Source of the DNA: Parerythrobacter lutipelagi
GTDB taxonomy: Bacteria; Pseudomonadota; Alphaproteobacteria; Sphingomonadales; Sphingomonadaceae
Assembly (NCBI RefSeq): GCF_005434975.1
Contig: NZ_SKCJ01000002.1
Location: 868,001 to 932,000, forward strand
DNA length: 64,000 bases
Direction of reading: 5' to 3'
Shown: one piece after another, positions 9,796 through 18,798 of the stretch
Numbering within the stretch: position 1 is the first letter of the stretch
Layout: each line of letters starts with the position of its first letter
Notes under the pieces: generated by a model
Databases searched by the model: none
The model's input: only the letters and a program-made list of their open reading frames with translations
What the model was told of the DNA's origin: nothing
Program-made: the position numbers and the translations under genes

Positions 9796-11976
9796 ATGGC
9801 GACAACCAATGCGCCCATTGTGCCGATCGGGGATGGCCCCGATAGCGGCGATGCTGCAGTGCAGCGCACTTGGCGCAGCAAGGCCGCAATGTCCAGCATT
9901 GCAACGGTCCTGGAGGGTTTTCTTGGGCGGAGCGGATTCGATCGCGGACCCTGGCTGGCCGTGGCGTTCGCACTTGGTATTGGAACATGGTTTATTCTCG
10001 ACGAACCATGGCAATGGATGGCAGCGATCGGCGCGGTCTTGCTTGTCGCCATTGCGGCGGCATCAGTGCGACCGGATGCGCAAAATTGGCCGGAGCTGCG
10101 CCGCGCAGCGATTGCGGTTTGCCTGTTGGTAGCCTTCGGCATTGCGACTGTCTGGACCCGTTCGGAAATCGTCGGTGTGGAACCCATTCCCTATCCCCAG
10201 GTGGAACGGTTCGAAGCGCGTATCCTCGAGCGGGAAGAACAGCCCGCACGCGACCGGGTTCGGCTTGTCCTTGCAATGCGGGATGCCGAAAGTGGAGCCG
10301 CGCGCAAGGTGCGGGTCAATGTGCCGATGGATGCGGACGTCGTTGGGGCAAGTGAAGGCGCGGTCATCCGCTTGCGTACGCGGCTGATGCCGCCCGCGCC
10401 GCCGATGCTCCCGGGGGGATACGACTTCGCGCGGACCGCGTGGTTTGATGGGCTCGCCGCCTCAGGATCCCTGATCGGCGAGATAGAGGTAATCCAGGCG
10501 AACGACGATAGGGCGAGGCTTGGCCCTCTCCAGCGATCGCTTGCCGCACATGTCCGCAGCAACCTGGGGGGCTCCCCTGGCACCATCGCTGCGGCTTTCG
10601 CGAGCGGTGATCGCGGGGCGATCTTGGAAGCCGATGAAGAGGCCATGCGTGACGCCGGCCTGACCCACTTGCTTTCGATCAGCGGGCTGCATGTGAGTGC
10701 GGTGATCGCTGCGGCCTACGTCCTCGCTTTGAAACTGCTTGCGTTATGGCCGTGGCTCGCACTGCGCGTGCGTTTGCCCATCATGGCTGCGGGTGTGGGC
10801 GCACTGGCAGGCATCGGATACACGTTGCTAACCGGCGCAGAGGTGCCGACGGTGCGAAGCTGTATCGGCGCAGTGCTGGTCCTGATTGCGCTCGCATTGG
10901 GACGAGAGGCGCTCTCGATGCGCATGGTCGCGGCGGCAGCGTTTTTTGTTCTCTTGCTTTGGCCCGAATCCCTGGTCGGACCAAGTTTCCAGATGAGCTT
11001 CTCTGCCGTTCTCTCCATTGTCGCGTTGCACAATTCGGCACCGGTGAAGGCCTTTCTGGCCCCGAGGGAAGAGCGCTGGCTCAGCAAGTACGGCCGCCGA
11101 ACCTTCATGCTGCTGATAACCGGCCTCGTTATCGAACTCGCATTGATGCCGATCGTCCTGTTCCACTTCCACCGGGCGGGTGTCTACGGTGCCTTTGCCA
11201 ACGTGATCGCAATCCCGCTGGTGACGTTCATTTCGATGCCGCTGATCGCTGTCGCATTATTTCTCGATACGATTGGTCTCGGGGCACCGGCATGGTGGCT
11301 GGCGGGCAAATCACTCGAGATCTTGCTCGGCATCGCTCATTGGACTGCAAACCAGCCAGGTGCAGTCAAGCTGATGCCGGAGATGGGGGGCGGTTTGTTC
11401 GCGATCTATCTGATCGGCGGCTTATGGATGGCTCTGTGGCAAGGGCGGGTCAGGCTGCTCGGGCTTGTGCCCTGGGCCATCGCGACAGGATTGTTCCTGA
11501 TCAAGCCGGTGCCCGATGTGCTGATTTCCAGCGACGGACGCCATGTCGGCATCGTGGGTGAGGGCGATCGATTGCTTGTGTTGCGGGAGAGCCGGAGCGA
11601 TTACGCCAAGGACAATCTGCTCGAAATGGCCGGGATGGACGGCGAGCCTGTCGCGCTTGTTGACTGGCCCGGTGCGAGTTGCAGTTCTGATTTCTGCGTC
11701 CTGAACATGCAACGTGATGGCAAGGCGTGGAGCTTGTTGATGTCCCGCAGCCGCGAGCTGGTATCGGAACGCGAACTGGCCGCTGCATGCGAACGAGCCG
11801 ATATCGTGATCGCTGACCGGTACCTGCCGCACAGCTGCAGTCCGCGCTGGCTCAAGGCGGATCGCCGATTGCTCGACAGGACGGGCGGTCTAACGATCGA
11901 TCTCAAGAATGAACGCTTCACCACCGTTGCCGGCGGGCAGGGGGAGCATGGCTGGTGGCGCGGGAAAAGCGAATAA
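9796..11976 (+). CDS. comEC: ComEC/Rec2-type DNA-uptake channel protein
   Basis: A polytopic inner-membrane protein of 726 residues. An N-terminal DUF4131-like region covers about 50-220. The Competence domain has the signature LTHLLSISGLHVSAV near residue 292 and several membrane segments to about 560. A shorter C-terminal soluble part (about 570-720) sits where the metallo-beta-lactamase-like domain of ComEC would be, but the metal-binding HxHxDH motif is not visible, so the nuclease-like part looks reduced. ComEC passes single-stranded DNA into the cytoplasm during transformation. It is divergent from gltX and convergent with lexA. Confidence 0.88.
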   Translation: MATTNAPIVPIGDGPDSGDAAVQRTWRSKAAMSSIATVLEGFLGRSGFDRGPWLAVAFALGIGTWFILDEPWQWMAAIGAVLLVAIAAASVRPDAQNWPELRRAAIAVCLLVAFGIATVWTRSEIVGVEPIPYPQVERFEARILEREEQPARDRVRLVLAMRDAESGAARKVRVNVPMDADVVGASEGAVIRLRTRLMPPAPPMLPGGYDFARTAWFDGLAASGSLIGEIEVIQANDDRARLGPLQRSLAAHVRSNLGGSPGTIAAAFASGDRGAILEADEEAMRDAGLTHLLSISGLHVSAVIAAAYVLALKLLALWPWLALRVRLPIMAAGVGALAGIGYTLLTGAEVPTVRSCIGAVLVLIALALGREALSMRMVAAAAFFVLLLWPESLVGPSFQMSFSAVLSIVALHNSAPVKAFLAPREERWLSKYGRRTFMLLITGLVIELALMPIVLFHFHRAGVYGAFANVIAIPLVTFISMPLIAVALFLDTIGLGAPAWWLAGKSLEILLGIAHWTANQPGAVKLMPEMGGGLFAIYLIGGLWMALWQGRVRLLGLVPWAIATGLFLIKPVPDVLISSDGRHVGIVGEGDRLLVLRESRSDYAKDNLLEMAGMDGEPVALVDWPGASCSSDFCVLNMQRDGKAWSLLMSRSRELVSERELAAACERADIVIADRYLPHSCSPRWLKADRRLLDRTGGLTIDLKNERFTTVAGGQGEHGWWRGKSE

Positions 11977-11997
11977 CCTGGCCCGCGCCGCCGCAGA

Positions 11998-12684
11998 TCA
12001 ATGGTAGCGGCGAAGCAGGCCCGCGAGCTTGCCTTGCACCTGCACCTGACCAGATTGATAGACCTGCGGGGAATAGCTGGAGTTGGCCGGATCGAGCCGA
12101 ACCATTCCGCCATCCTTGTGCAAATACTTGAGCGTCGCTTCTTCGTTGTCGACCAGCGCGACCACGATCTCACCGTCACGCGCGCTATCTGTGCGGCGGA
12201 TCAGCGCAAAATCGCCATCGAAGATTCCTGCCTCGACCATCGAGTCACCTGAAACCTCTAGCGCGAAATGCTCACCCGGGCCGAGCAAGGCAGCAGGTAC
12301 AGGCAGGCTGGACTGGCCTTCCAGCGCTTCAATCGGCATGCCGGCCGCGATGCGGCCGTGCAGCGGAATCTCGATTACATCGTTCGCCGGTTCGGGCGCA
12401 GCCTTCGGAGCACTGGTTGTCCGTGAGACCACGTCGCTTGCCGCCCCTCTCGCTGCAGCAGGCAAGGCGTCTTCCGGCTGCTTGAGAACTTCCAGCGCCC
12501 GAGCACGATTGGGCAGGCGGCGGATAAAGCCGCGTTCCTCCAGCGCGGAAATCAGGCGGTGGACGCCCGACTTGCTCTTCAGATCGAGCGCTTCCTTCAT
12601 TTCTTCAAAGGAAGGTGAAATGCCGGTCTCTTCCAGTCGCTGCTGGATAAACTGGATCAATTCGTGCTGCTTCTTGGTCAGCAT
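11998..12684 (-). CDS. lexA: LexA, SOS response repressor and self-cleaving protease
   Basis: I place the start at 12684, where the reading [12 protein letters not shown] matches LexA. This gives 228 residues. The winged-helix DNA-binding domain covers about 1-65 and the S24 peptidase domain the C-terminal half. The self-cleavage site is Ala114-Gly115 (RIAAGMP), the nucleophile Ser148 (GDSMVE) and the general base Lys186 (EEATLKY). A linker of about 40 residues rich in Ala and Pro is longer than in E. coli, as is usual in alphaproteobacteria. A LexA box upstream (12728-12742) implies autoregulation. The gene follows moeA on the same strand but probably has its own promoter. Confidence 0.94.
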   Translation of the reverse strand: MLTKKQHELIQFIQQRLEETGISPSFEEMKEALDLKSKSGVHRLISALEERGFIRRLPNRARALEVLKQPEDALPAAARGAASDVVSRTTSAPKAAPEPANDVIEIPLHGRIAAGMPIEALEGQSSLPVPAALLGPGEHFALEVSGDSMVEAGIFDGDFALIRRTDSARDGEIVVALVDNEEATLKYLHKDGGMVRLDPANSSYSPQVYQSGQVQVQGKLAGLLRRYH

Positions 12685-12727
12685 GGCGTTAGCTCCTTGG
12701 CCGCCTGTTCCATTCCGCTCACATTGC

Positions 12728-12742
12728 GAACGAATGAGGAAC
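12728..12742 (-). promoter_or_regulatory. LexA (SOS) box upstream of lexA
   Basis: On the minus strand the sequence is GTTC-CTCATTC-GTTC, an exact match to the alphaproteobacterial LexA site GTTC-N7-GTTC. It ends 44 bases before the lexA start, a good position for autorepression. Confidence 0.85.
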
Positions 12743-12766
12743 AATTAGGCAACTCGTTCCATCAGG

Positions 12767-13939
12767 TCAAGCGTTTCCGCCATTTCCGAGGAGATAGACC
12801 GGAACAGGCGTTCCCGCTTTGAGCCCTCCGCAGTGTTCCGGACGTTCGATCAGGCAGCTTGCTTTTGAAAGGGCTAACAGTGCGCTGCTGTCTTGCTGAT
12901 CGAGCGGTATTGCGCCGTCCGGTGCGATTGTCGCGCGAAGAAATTCACGTCTGGGGCCGACCGGCGGCAGATCGTGCGCGGCCGGCAGATACATTCGTGC
13001 TGGCCAGGGATCGCGTGCCCCGAGCATTGCGCGGATGGCCGGAAGCATGAACATAAACCCGGTGACGAAGCTGCTCACGGGATTGCCGGGCAGCCCCAAG
13101 ATCAGCTGTTTCTGGCGTCGTGCCACCAAAAGCGGCTTGCCCGGCTTGATGGCGACGCGCCAGAAATCCGGTTCGACACCGATGGACTTCAACGCCGGCC
13201 GAACAAGGTCGTGGTCGCCAACCGAAGCACCGCCACTGATCACGATGAGGTCAGCACTGCCAGCTGTTTCGATCGCCTCGGCGATAGCTCCGAGATCGTC
13301 CGGTAGCGGCGCAGAAACTGTGGTCTCACATGCCTGTGACGCGCACATGGCGGCGAGCATTGCCCCGTTGCTGGGGGGGAGTTGGCCTGGTTTTGCGGCC
13401 TTTGCATCGAGTTCATCGCCGCATTCGAGGATGGAAATCCGGGGCGGCCTACCAACATTGATCGCGTCACAGCCAGCGGCAATCAGCAGTGCGAGTTGAG
13501 CGGGGCCGATCCGCTGGCCTGCGGCAATGACCTGCTCGCCCGTCGCAAAGTCGAAACCCTTTCGGCGGATGTGCGCGCCGTCCTCCGGATGCTCGATTGC
13601 CTGGAGCGTGTGGTCCGAAAGCTGAGCATTTTCCTTGATCAGCACTGCGGATGCGCCCTCAGGGATGACGGCTCCGGTGGAAATGTGCGCCGCTTGACCC
13701 GGCCCGATCGGACCGCCGAACGGAGCACCACAGCGGCTTTCTCCGACCACGGTCCATGGCTCTGTTCCCGCGACCGCAAAACCGTCCATTGCGGAGAGAT
13801 CGGCGCAGGGTTGCGACCGCTTTGCGCGCACATCGCCAGCTGCGTACCGGCCCAAGGCACCGTTCGGGCTGGCCAATTCGACAGGCGTTCGCTGCACCAC
13901 TTTGACCAACTGCCTGAGCGCCGACTCCAGCGAGAGCAT
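12767..13939 (-). CDS. moeA: Molybdopterin molybdenumtransferase MoeA
   Basis: A protein of 391 residues from the ATG at 13939, which starts one base after the moaC stop (TGA at 13941-13943). This close junction makes it the preferred start over the longer reading from 14008. MoeA inserts molybdate into adenylylated molybdopterin. Typical motifs include a DLSAMDGFAV segment near the N-terminus, a VISGGASVGDHD motif in the central MoCF-like domain, and KPGKPL followed by LPGNPVSSF. It is co-transcribed with moaC. Confidence 0.93.
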   Translation of the reverse strand: MLSLESALRQLVKVVQRTPVELASPNGALGRYAAGDVRAKRSQPCADLSAMDGFAVAGTEPWTVVGESRCGAPFGGPIGPGQAAHISTGAVIPEGASAVLIKENAQLSDHTLQAIEHPEDGAHIRRKGFDFATGEQVIAAGQRIGPAQLALLIAAGCDAINVGRPPRISILECGDELDAKAAKPGQLPPSNGAMLAAMCASQACETTVSAPLPDDLGAIAEAIETAGSADLIVISGGASVGDHDLVRPALKSIGVEPDFWRVAIKPGKPLLVARRQKQLILGLPGNPVSSFVTGFMFMLPAIRAMLGARDPWPARMYLPAAHDLPPVGPRREFLRATIAPDGAIPLDQQDSSALLALSKASCLIERPEHCGGLKAGTPVPVYLLGNGGNA

Positions 13940-13940
13940 C

Positions 13941-14456
13941 TCAGCCGCCACTGCGCGTCCAGTCACCGGACTTGCCGCCGCATTTGGAGGAGAGCTGAAC
14001 GGATTCAATCACCATGGCTTTGTCCAAAGCCTTGGCCATATCGTAGACCGTCAACAGCGCCACCGAGACAGCGGTCATCGCTTCCATTTCTACACCGGTC
14101 TTGCCGGTCAGTGATGCAGTCGCTGTGGCTCGCACGCCGGCGTCCTCAATCACGAAGTCGAGGTTGACCGCATCGAGCGCCAGAGGGTGGCAAAGCGGGA
14201 TCAATTCACCTGTCTTCTTGGCGGCCATGATGCCCGCGATCCGCGCAGTCCCGAGGACATCGCCCTTCGGCGCGTCACCGTTTTTGATGGCGGCGAGGGC
14301 CGTCGGGTGGATGCGGATGAACCCTTCCGCCACCGCTTCGCGCGAGGTTTCCGGCTTGGCGCCGACATCGACCATGCGCGCGTTTCCGGTCGAATCGAGG
14401 TGCGTTAGCCGGCTCAATCTGTCGCTCGCATGAGGCAAGTGGAACACATGGAACAC
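13941..14456 (-). CDS. moaC: Cyclic pyranopterin monophosphate synthase MoaC
   Basis: A protein of up to 171 residues. MoaC acts after MoaA to form cyclic pyranopterin monophosphate in molybdenum cofactor synthesis. Visible family motifs are [15 protein letters not shown] near the N-terminus, [13 protein letters not shown] in the middle and [14 protein letters not shown] towards the end. The N-terminus may be about 15 residues shorter than drawn, since family members usually begin just before LTHLD. It overlaps nothing and runs straight into moeA. Confidence 0.92.
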   Translation of the reverse strand: MFHVFHLPHASDRLSRLTHLDSTGNARMVDVGAKPETSREAVAEGFIRIHPTALAAIKNGDAPKGDVLGTARIAGIMAAKKTGELIPLCHPLALDAVNLDFVIEDAGVRATATASLTGKTGVEMEAMTAVSVALLTVYDMAKALDKAMVIESVQLSSKCGGKSGDWTRSGG

Positions 14457-14571
14457 AGTCCAAAGACTGAAATTCTCCGCGCCCAGGAATGCGGGGAAAG
14501 TGCGAACAAACCGGAATAGCTGAGCATAGTCATGACTGCCTTATGCCAAGCGCGTCAGCAGTAGGACAGGC

Positions 14572-15357
14572 CTAACCTGTCAGTAGAGCGCGGGTGGCGG
14601 CTTCGACATCGTCTTGCCGCATAAGGCTTTCGCCGACCAGAAAGGTCCGAACACCGCTTTTCGCCAGCCGCTGGCAATCCGCATGGTTGTTGATGCCGCT
14701 CTCGCCAACCAGCAACGTGCCTTCCGGGGCGAGCTTGACCAAGCGCTCGGTGGTCGCAAGATCGGTGGTGAAGGTCTTGAGGTCGCGGTTATTGACCCCG
14801 ATCAGCCGTGAACGAAGCTGCGCCGCGCGGTCCATCTCGGCCTCGTCGTGAACTTCGACCAGCACATCCATCCCGCGCTCGATTGCTGCCGCCTCGATAT
14901 CCACCATTGCGCCGTCGCTCAGCGCTGCGACGATAATCAGGATCGCATCGGCCCCCATGCTGCGTGCTTCGGCGACCTGCCAGGGATCAACCATGAAATC
15001 CTTGCGCAATACGGGGAGGGCGCAGCTGGCACGGGCTTCGACCAGATAGTCTTCATGCCCCTGAAAATAGGGCGCATCGGTCAAAACCGAGAGGCACGCC
15101 GCGCCGCCCTTCTCATAGGCGATCGCGTGGGCGTGCGGGCGGAAATCGGCGCGGATCAAGCCCTTCGATGGCGAAGCCTTCTTTATCTCGGCAATCAACG
15201 CGAAGCCGCTTTCGGCCTTGTTTTCAAGCGCCTGCAAGAACCCGCGCGGCGCGGTCTGTTCGCTTGCGCGTGCATCCAGATCGGCGACTGTCGCCAATGT
15301 CTTGCGAGCCGCGACTTCCTCGCGCTTGGTGGTGCAGATTTCTTCGAGCTTGTTCAT
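14572..15357 (-). CDS. trpC: Indole-3-glycerol phosphate synthase
   Basis: A TIM-barrel enzyme of 261 residues from the ATG at 15357 ([15 protein letters not shown]), four bases after the trpD stop. It converts carboxyphenylaminodeoxyribulose phosphate to indole-3-glycerol phosphate in tryptophan synthesis. Family motifs seen are [34 protein letters not shown] and LVGESGI. It is the last trp gene of the leftward run. TrpF, TrpB and TrpA are not in this window. Confidence 0.94.
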   Translation of the reverse strand: MNKLEEICTTKREEVAARKTLATVADLDARASEQTAPRGFLQALENKAESGFALIAEIKKASPSKGLIRADFRPHAHAIAYEKGGAACLSVLTDAPYFQGHEDYLVEARASCALPVLRKDFMVDPWQVAEARSMGADAILIIVAALSDGAMVDIEAAAIERGMDVLVEVHDEAEMDRAAQLRSRLIGVNNRDLKTFTTDLATTERLVKLAPEGTLLVGESGINNHADCQRLAKSGVRTFLVGESLMRQDDVEAATRALLTG

Positions 15358-15361
15358 AAGC

Positions 15362-16354
15362 TTAGTTCGCCATCTCGATCCAGTTGGCGAGCAGTTTTCC
15401 AGCCTTGCCACTATCGAGCGATTCCGCAGCGATCGCGGCACCTTCCGCCCAATCAGCGGCCTTGTCGGCGATAATCAATGTTGCCGCGGCATTGAGCAGC
15501 ACAGCATCGCGATAGGGTCCGGGCATCCCCTCGAGCAAGGCTTTGAGTGCCTTGGCGTTGTGCGCCGCATCGCCGCCCCGAATGGCTTCGACCGGCGCGT
15601 GCTCGAGACCAGCCATGCCCGCATCGACACGGCGCATTTCGAATTCGCTGCCGGTAACATCGGCCAGTTCATTACCGCCCGCGAGGCTCAGTTCGTCGAG
15701 CCCCTCATCGCCCGAGGCGATAAAGGTGCGTTCGGTGCCCAGCTTGGCCTTGGCGGCGGCGTAGATCGGCACATAACCCGGCCGAGCGATACCGATCAGT
15801 TGCCGCTTTACCCCTGCGGGGTTGGATAGCGGACCCATCAGATTGAAAATCGTCCGCTTGCCGAGTTCTTGGCGGATCGGCTGGATGCGCCCCATCGCGG
15901 GGTGGTGGTTCTTGGCGAACAGGAAACAAATTCCGAGTTCTGCCAGCGTTTTCTCTGCGCTTTTTCCCGCAGCTTCCATATCCAGGCCGAGCGCTTCCAG
16001 CGTATCCGCAGCCCCCGATTTGGACGAGGCGGCGCGGTTGCCGTGCTTGGCCACCGGAACGCCTGCCGCAGCGACGACCAGGCTCACTGCAGTCGATACG
16101 TTGAGCGTGTGATGTCCGTCACCGCCGGTCCCGCAGCAGTCGACCGCATTGTCAGGCGCTTGGATGGGTATCAGACGAGCGCGCAAGGCCCGGGCTGCGC
16201 CGGCAATCTCGTCCGAAGTTTCACTCCGTTCGGTCATCGCCAGCAGAAAACGCGCGATCTCTTCATCGCTTGCGTCGCCGTCGAGGATCCAGCCGAAGAC
16301 CTCCTCGGCCTCGGCTTCGTTCATATGCGGAACGGCGAGGGGCAGGGTCTTCAT
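15362..16354 (-). CDS. trpD: Anthranilate phosphoribosyltransferase
   Basis: A protein of 330 residues. It transfers phosphoribosyl from PRPP to anthranilate. The PRPP-binding signature [15 protein letters not shown] is clear, followed by [15 protein letters not shown] and [11 protein letters not shown], all diagnostic of TrpD. Its start overlaps the trpG stop by four bases (16351-16354), and trpC follows directly, so trpG-trpD-trpC are translationally coupled. Confidence 0.95.
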   Translation of the reverse strand: MKTLPLAVPHMNEAEAEEVFGWILDGDASDEEIARFLLAMTERSETSDEIAGAARALRARLIPIQAPDNAVDCCGTGGDGHHTLNVSTAVSLVVAAAGVPVAKHGNRAASSKSGAADTLEALGLDMEAAGKSAEKTLAELGICFLFAKNHHPAMGRIQPIRQELGKRTIFNLMGPLSNPAGVKRQLIGIARPGYVPIYAAAKAKLGTERTFIASGDEGLDELSLAGGNELADVTGSEFEMRRVDAGMAGLEHAPVEAIRGGDAAHNAKALKALLEGMPGPYRDAVLLNAAATLIIADKAADWAEGAAIAAESLDSGKAGKLLANWIEMAN

Positions 16355-16956
16355 ACTGGCGCTCTTTCGCGGGTTTCGATGCCGCAGATCTCAAGGAAAT
16401 TGGCAAGCAGCGCGTGGCCATGCTCGGTGGCGATGCTTTCCGGGTGGAACTGCACACCGTGGATCGGCAGCTCACGGTGGCGAAAACCCATCACGGCGGT
16501 GCCGTCGAGGCCTGGCGTCTCGCTGGTCGCATTGACCACCAGCTCGTCAGGAATGTCATCGACGATCAGAGAATGATACCGGGTGGCGGTATAGGGCGAG
16601 GGGAGGCCAGCGAAAACGCCGGTGCCGTCGTGTTCGACAGGAGAGGTCTTGCCGTGCATTAGCCCGCCGCGCACCACGCGCCCGCCGAAATGTTGGCCGA
16701 TCGACTGGTGCCCGAGGCACACGCCGAGCAGCGGCTTGCCCGCATCGGAACAGGCCGCGACGAGGTCGAGGCTGATCCCAGCCTCGTTGGGCGTGCACGG
16801 TCCGGGCGAGATCAGGAAACCCTTCGCGCCTGTCGCCAGCGCCTCTTTCGCCGACAGCGCATCATTGCGTTCGACCCGCACCTCGGCACCCAGTTCCATC
16901 AGGTAATGGACCAGATTGAAGGTGAAGCTGTCATAATTGTCGATGACGAGGATCAT
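16351..16956 (-). CDS. trpG: Anthranilate synthase component II (glutamine amidotransferase)
   Basis: A class I glutamine amidotransferase of 201 residues that supplies ammonia to TrpE. The oxyanion strand [12 protein letters not shown], the nucleophile in [12 protein letters not shown] and the His-Glu pair in VQFHPESI are all present. In some bacteria this subunit also serves folate synthesis (PabA). Its place before trpD supports trpG. Unusually, its partner trpE is separated from it by two unrelated genes. Confidence 0.93.
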   Translation of the reverse strand: MILVIDNYDSFTFNLVHYLMELGAEVRVERNDALSAKEALATGAKGFLISPGPCTPNEAGISLDLVAACSDAGKPLLGVCLGHQSIGQHFGGRVVRGGLMHGKTSPVEHDGTGVFAGLPSPYTATRYHSLIVDDIPDELVVNATSETPGLDGTAVMGFRHRELPIHGVQFHPESIATEHGHALLANFLEICGIETRERAPV

Positions 16957-17005
16957 GGTCAGTGCCTTTGCTTGTGCCTACTACGCAGGCAAGCAAGTTT
17001 AGGTT

Positions 17006-17971
17006 TCAGGACGTTTTGCCGGCCAGTTCATCCGTGGCGCGCACCAGACCATCGATAATCCCCCGCTCGCCCGCGCTGTGGCCGGCGTCGTGGACAATCC
17101 GCAGATCGACTTCCGGCCATGCCTTTTTCAGCGCCCAGGCCGAAGTTGGCGGGGTACAGATATCATGGCGGCCCTGGACGATAATCCCGGGGATGCCCTT
17201 CAGCTTGTGCGCGTCGCGCAGCAATTGTGCTTCCTCAAGGTAGAAATCGTTGAGGAAGAACCGCGCGCAGATGCGGGCAAAGGGGACGGCCTTGGACGGG
17301 TCGGCAAATTCACCGAGCAGGCTTTCATCGGGCAGCAGAGTTGCCACGGTTCCTTCCCACAGCGACCACTCCTTCGCAGCGGCAAGACGGGTCGCTTCGT
17401 CGTCACTGGTCAGCCGGTCGTGATATGCCTGAACGAGATTGCCGCGCTCGTCTTGCGGGATGTGGCCGGAGAATTCATCCCACTGTTCGGCCATGATCTC
17501 GCTTGCGCCGTAGGTGTAGAGCCAGTCCTTTTCCTTCTGGCGCGCGAGGAACACGCCGCGCAGCACCAGTTCGGCGGTCCGCTCGGGGTATTTCTGCGCA
17601 TAGGCGAGCGCGAGCGTCGCGCCCCAGCTGCCGCCGAAGACCTGCCACGCGCCGTGCCCGCACATTGTGCGCAGCCGCTCGATATCCTCGACGATGCGCC
17701 AGGTGTCGTTGTGCTCGATTTCCGCGAAAGGCAGCGACTTGCCGCAGCCGCGCTGGTCGAACAGCAGCACGTCGTACAACTCGGGATTCCACTGGCGGCG
17801 ATGCGCCGGGCTCATCCCGCCGCCGGGCCCGCCATGGAGAAAAACCGCAGGCTTCGCGCCCGGCGTGCCGACCCGCTCATAATAAAGCGAATGCCCTTCG
17901 CCGACGTCGAGCATACCGCTCTCGTAAGGCTCTATCTCCGGGTAGAGTGTACGTTCATAGGTGATCGTCAT
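17006..17971 (-). CDS. pip: Proline iminopeptidase (alpha/beta hydrolase)
   Basis: A protein of 321 residues from the ATG at 17971 (MTITYERTLYPEIEP), chosen because it overlaps the upstream gene by four bases and matches the family N-terminus. The enzyme removes N-terminal proline from peptides. Markers are HGGPGGGMSPAHRRQW, FDQRGCGKS, the nucleophile elbow GGSWGATLALAYAQ, the acid in GRHDICTPP and the histidine in DAGHSAGE. Its position between trpE and trpG is unusual and gives no obvious link to tryptophan synthesis. Confidence 0.9.
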   Translation of the reverse strand: MTITYERTLYPEIEPYESGMLDVGEGHSLYYERVGTPGAKPAVFLHGGPGGGMSPAHRRQWNPELYDVLLFDQRGCGKSLPFAEIEHNDTWRIVEDIERLRTMCGHGAWQVFGGSWGATLALAYAQKYPERTAELVLRGVFLARQKEKDWLYTYGASEIMAEQWDEFSGHIPQDERGNLVQAYHDRLTSDDEATRLAAAKEWSLWEGTVATLLPDESLLGEFADPSKAVPFARICARFFLNDFYLEEAQLLRDAHKLKGIPGIIVQGRHDICTPPTSAWALKKAWPEVDLRIVHDAGHSAGERGIIDGLVRATDELAGKTS

Positions 17972-18798
17972 TGCTTTTCCTCCACCACAATCAGCGGGCC
18001 GAGCAGCGCGCCATTGTCGAGCCGCTCCTTGGCCGGGTCCCACAATGCGGAGACATTCCCGTCGAGGAACAGCGCATTGGGTGTCTTGAGTTCATCACGG
18101 AAATACCGCGCGAGCTTGCCGAAGCTGACCGCCTGGTTCGAGATCACGAAATGTGCGCGGCCTTGCGTGTCTACGCCAACCCCGTTGCGGATGGCCTTGC
18201 TCGGGCCGTCGTCGCTGATTTCCGGGTGCAGCTTGCCACCGACTACCAGCATCGGGCCGCTCTGCGTACCGAATTGCGGTCTGTCGCCGACATTGGAATA
18301 GAAATCATCCGACGCGCGGACCTGCCATTTGCCGTTCGTGCCGAAGAAAACGCCATTCGGCATCATGTGGAAATTGCCCGGTCCTTCGTTGCGGTTCAGT
18401 TCCTTCAGCCGGTCGCCGCCTTCTACATAATAGCCGATTGGCTTGCCTTCGCCGTCATACATGCCGCCATTGACCGCAAATGCGACAAGCGCGGCGTCGG
18501 ACGGACGGCCGCCAGCAAGGTTGGGAAGGCTACGATAAGGTGCGTCGCCGTCCGGTCCGAGATCCGTGACAATTCGATGCTTCGCCGGATCGGCCATGCA
18601 ATGGGTGAACTTCGCGCCGTCGAATGTCACATCCCGGCAAGCCGATGCGCGCGCGGGCGCGTCCGGCTCGGGCGCGGCGGTCTGTTCGGTCTGCTCGGCG
18701 ACTCCGCTACCGATTTCCGTGCGCATGACCGGCTCTCCCTCAGGCTCAGGCGAGCAGGCGGCAAGACCTGCAACAAGCGCAATTGATAGTATTCTCAC
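17968..18798 (-). CDS. Phosphodiester glycosidase (NAGPA-like) family lipoprotein
   Basis: A protein of 276 residues. The N-terminus has a lipoprotein signal with lipobox LAAC (Cys15), so it is probably membrane-anchored and exported. After an acidic linker the remaining part (about 50-275) resembles the NAGPA/DUF2233 phosphodiester glycosidase domain, with AFAVNGGMYDG, NGVFFGTNG and the C-terminal ALFLDGNVSALW as typical pieces. These domains remove sugars from phosphodiesters, but bacterial substrates are mostly unknown. It overlaps trpE upstream and pip downstream by four bases each. Confidence 0.8.
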   Translation of the reverse strand: MRILSIALVAGLAACSPEPEGEPVMRTEIGSGVAEQTEQTAAPEPDAPARASACRDVTFDGAKFTHCMADPAKHRIVTDLGPDGDAPYRSLPNLAGGRPSDAALVAFAVNGGMYDGEGKPIGYYVEGGDRLKELNRNEGPGNFHMMPNGVFFGTNGKWQVRASDDFYSNVGDRPQFGTQSGPMLVVGGKLHPEISDDGPSKAIRNGVGVDTQGRAHFVISNQAVSFGKLARYFRDELKTPNALFLDGNVSALWDPAKERLDNGALLGPLIVVEEKQ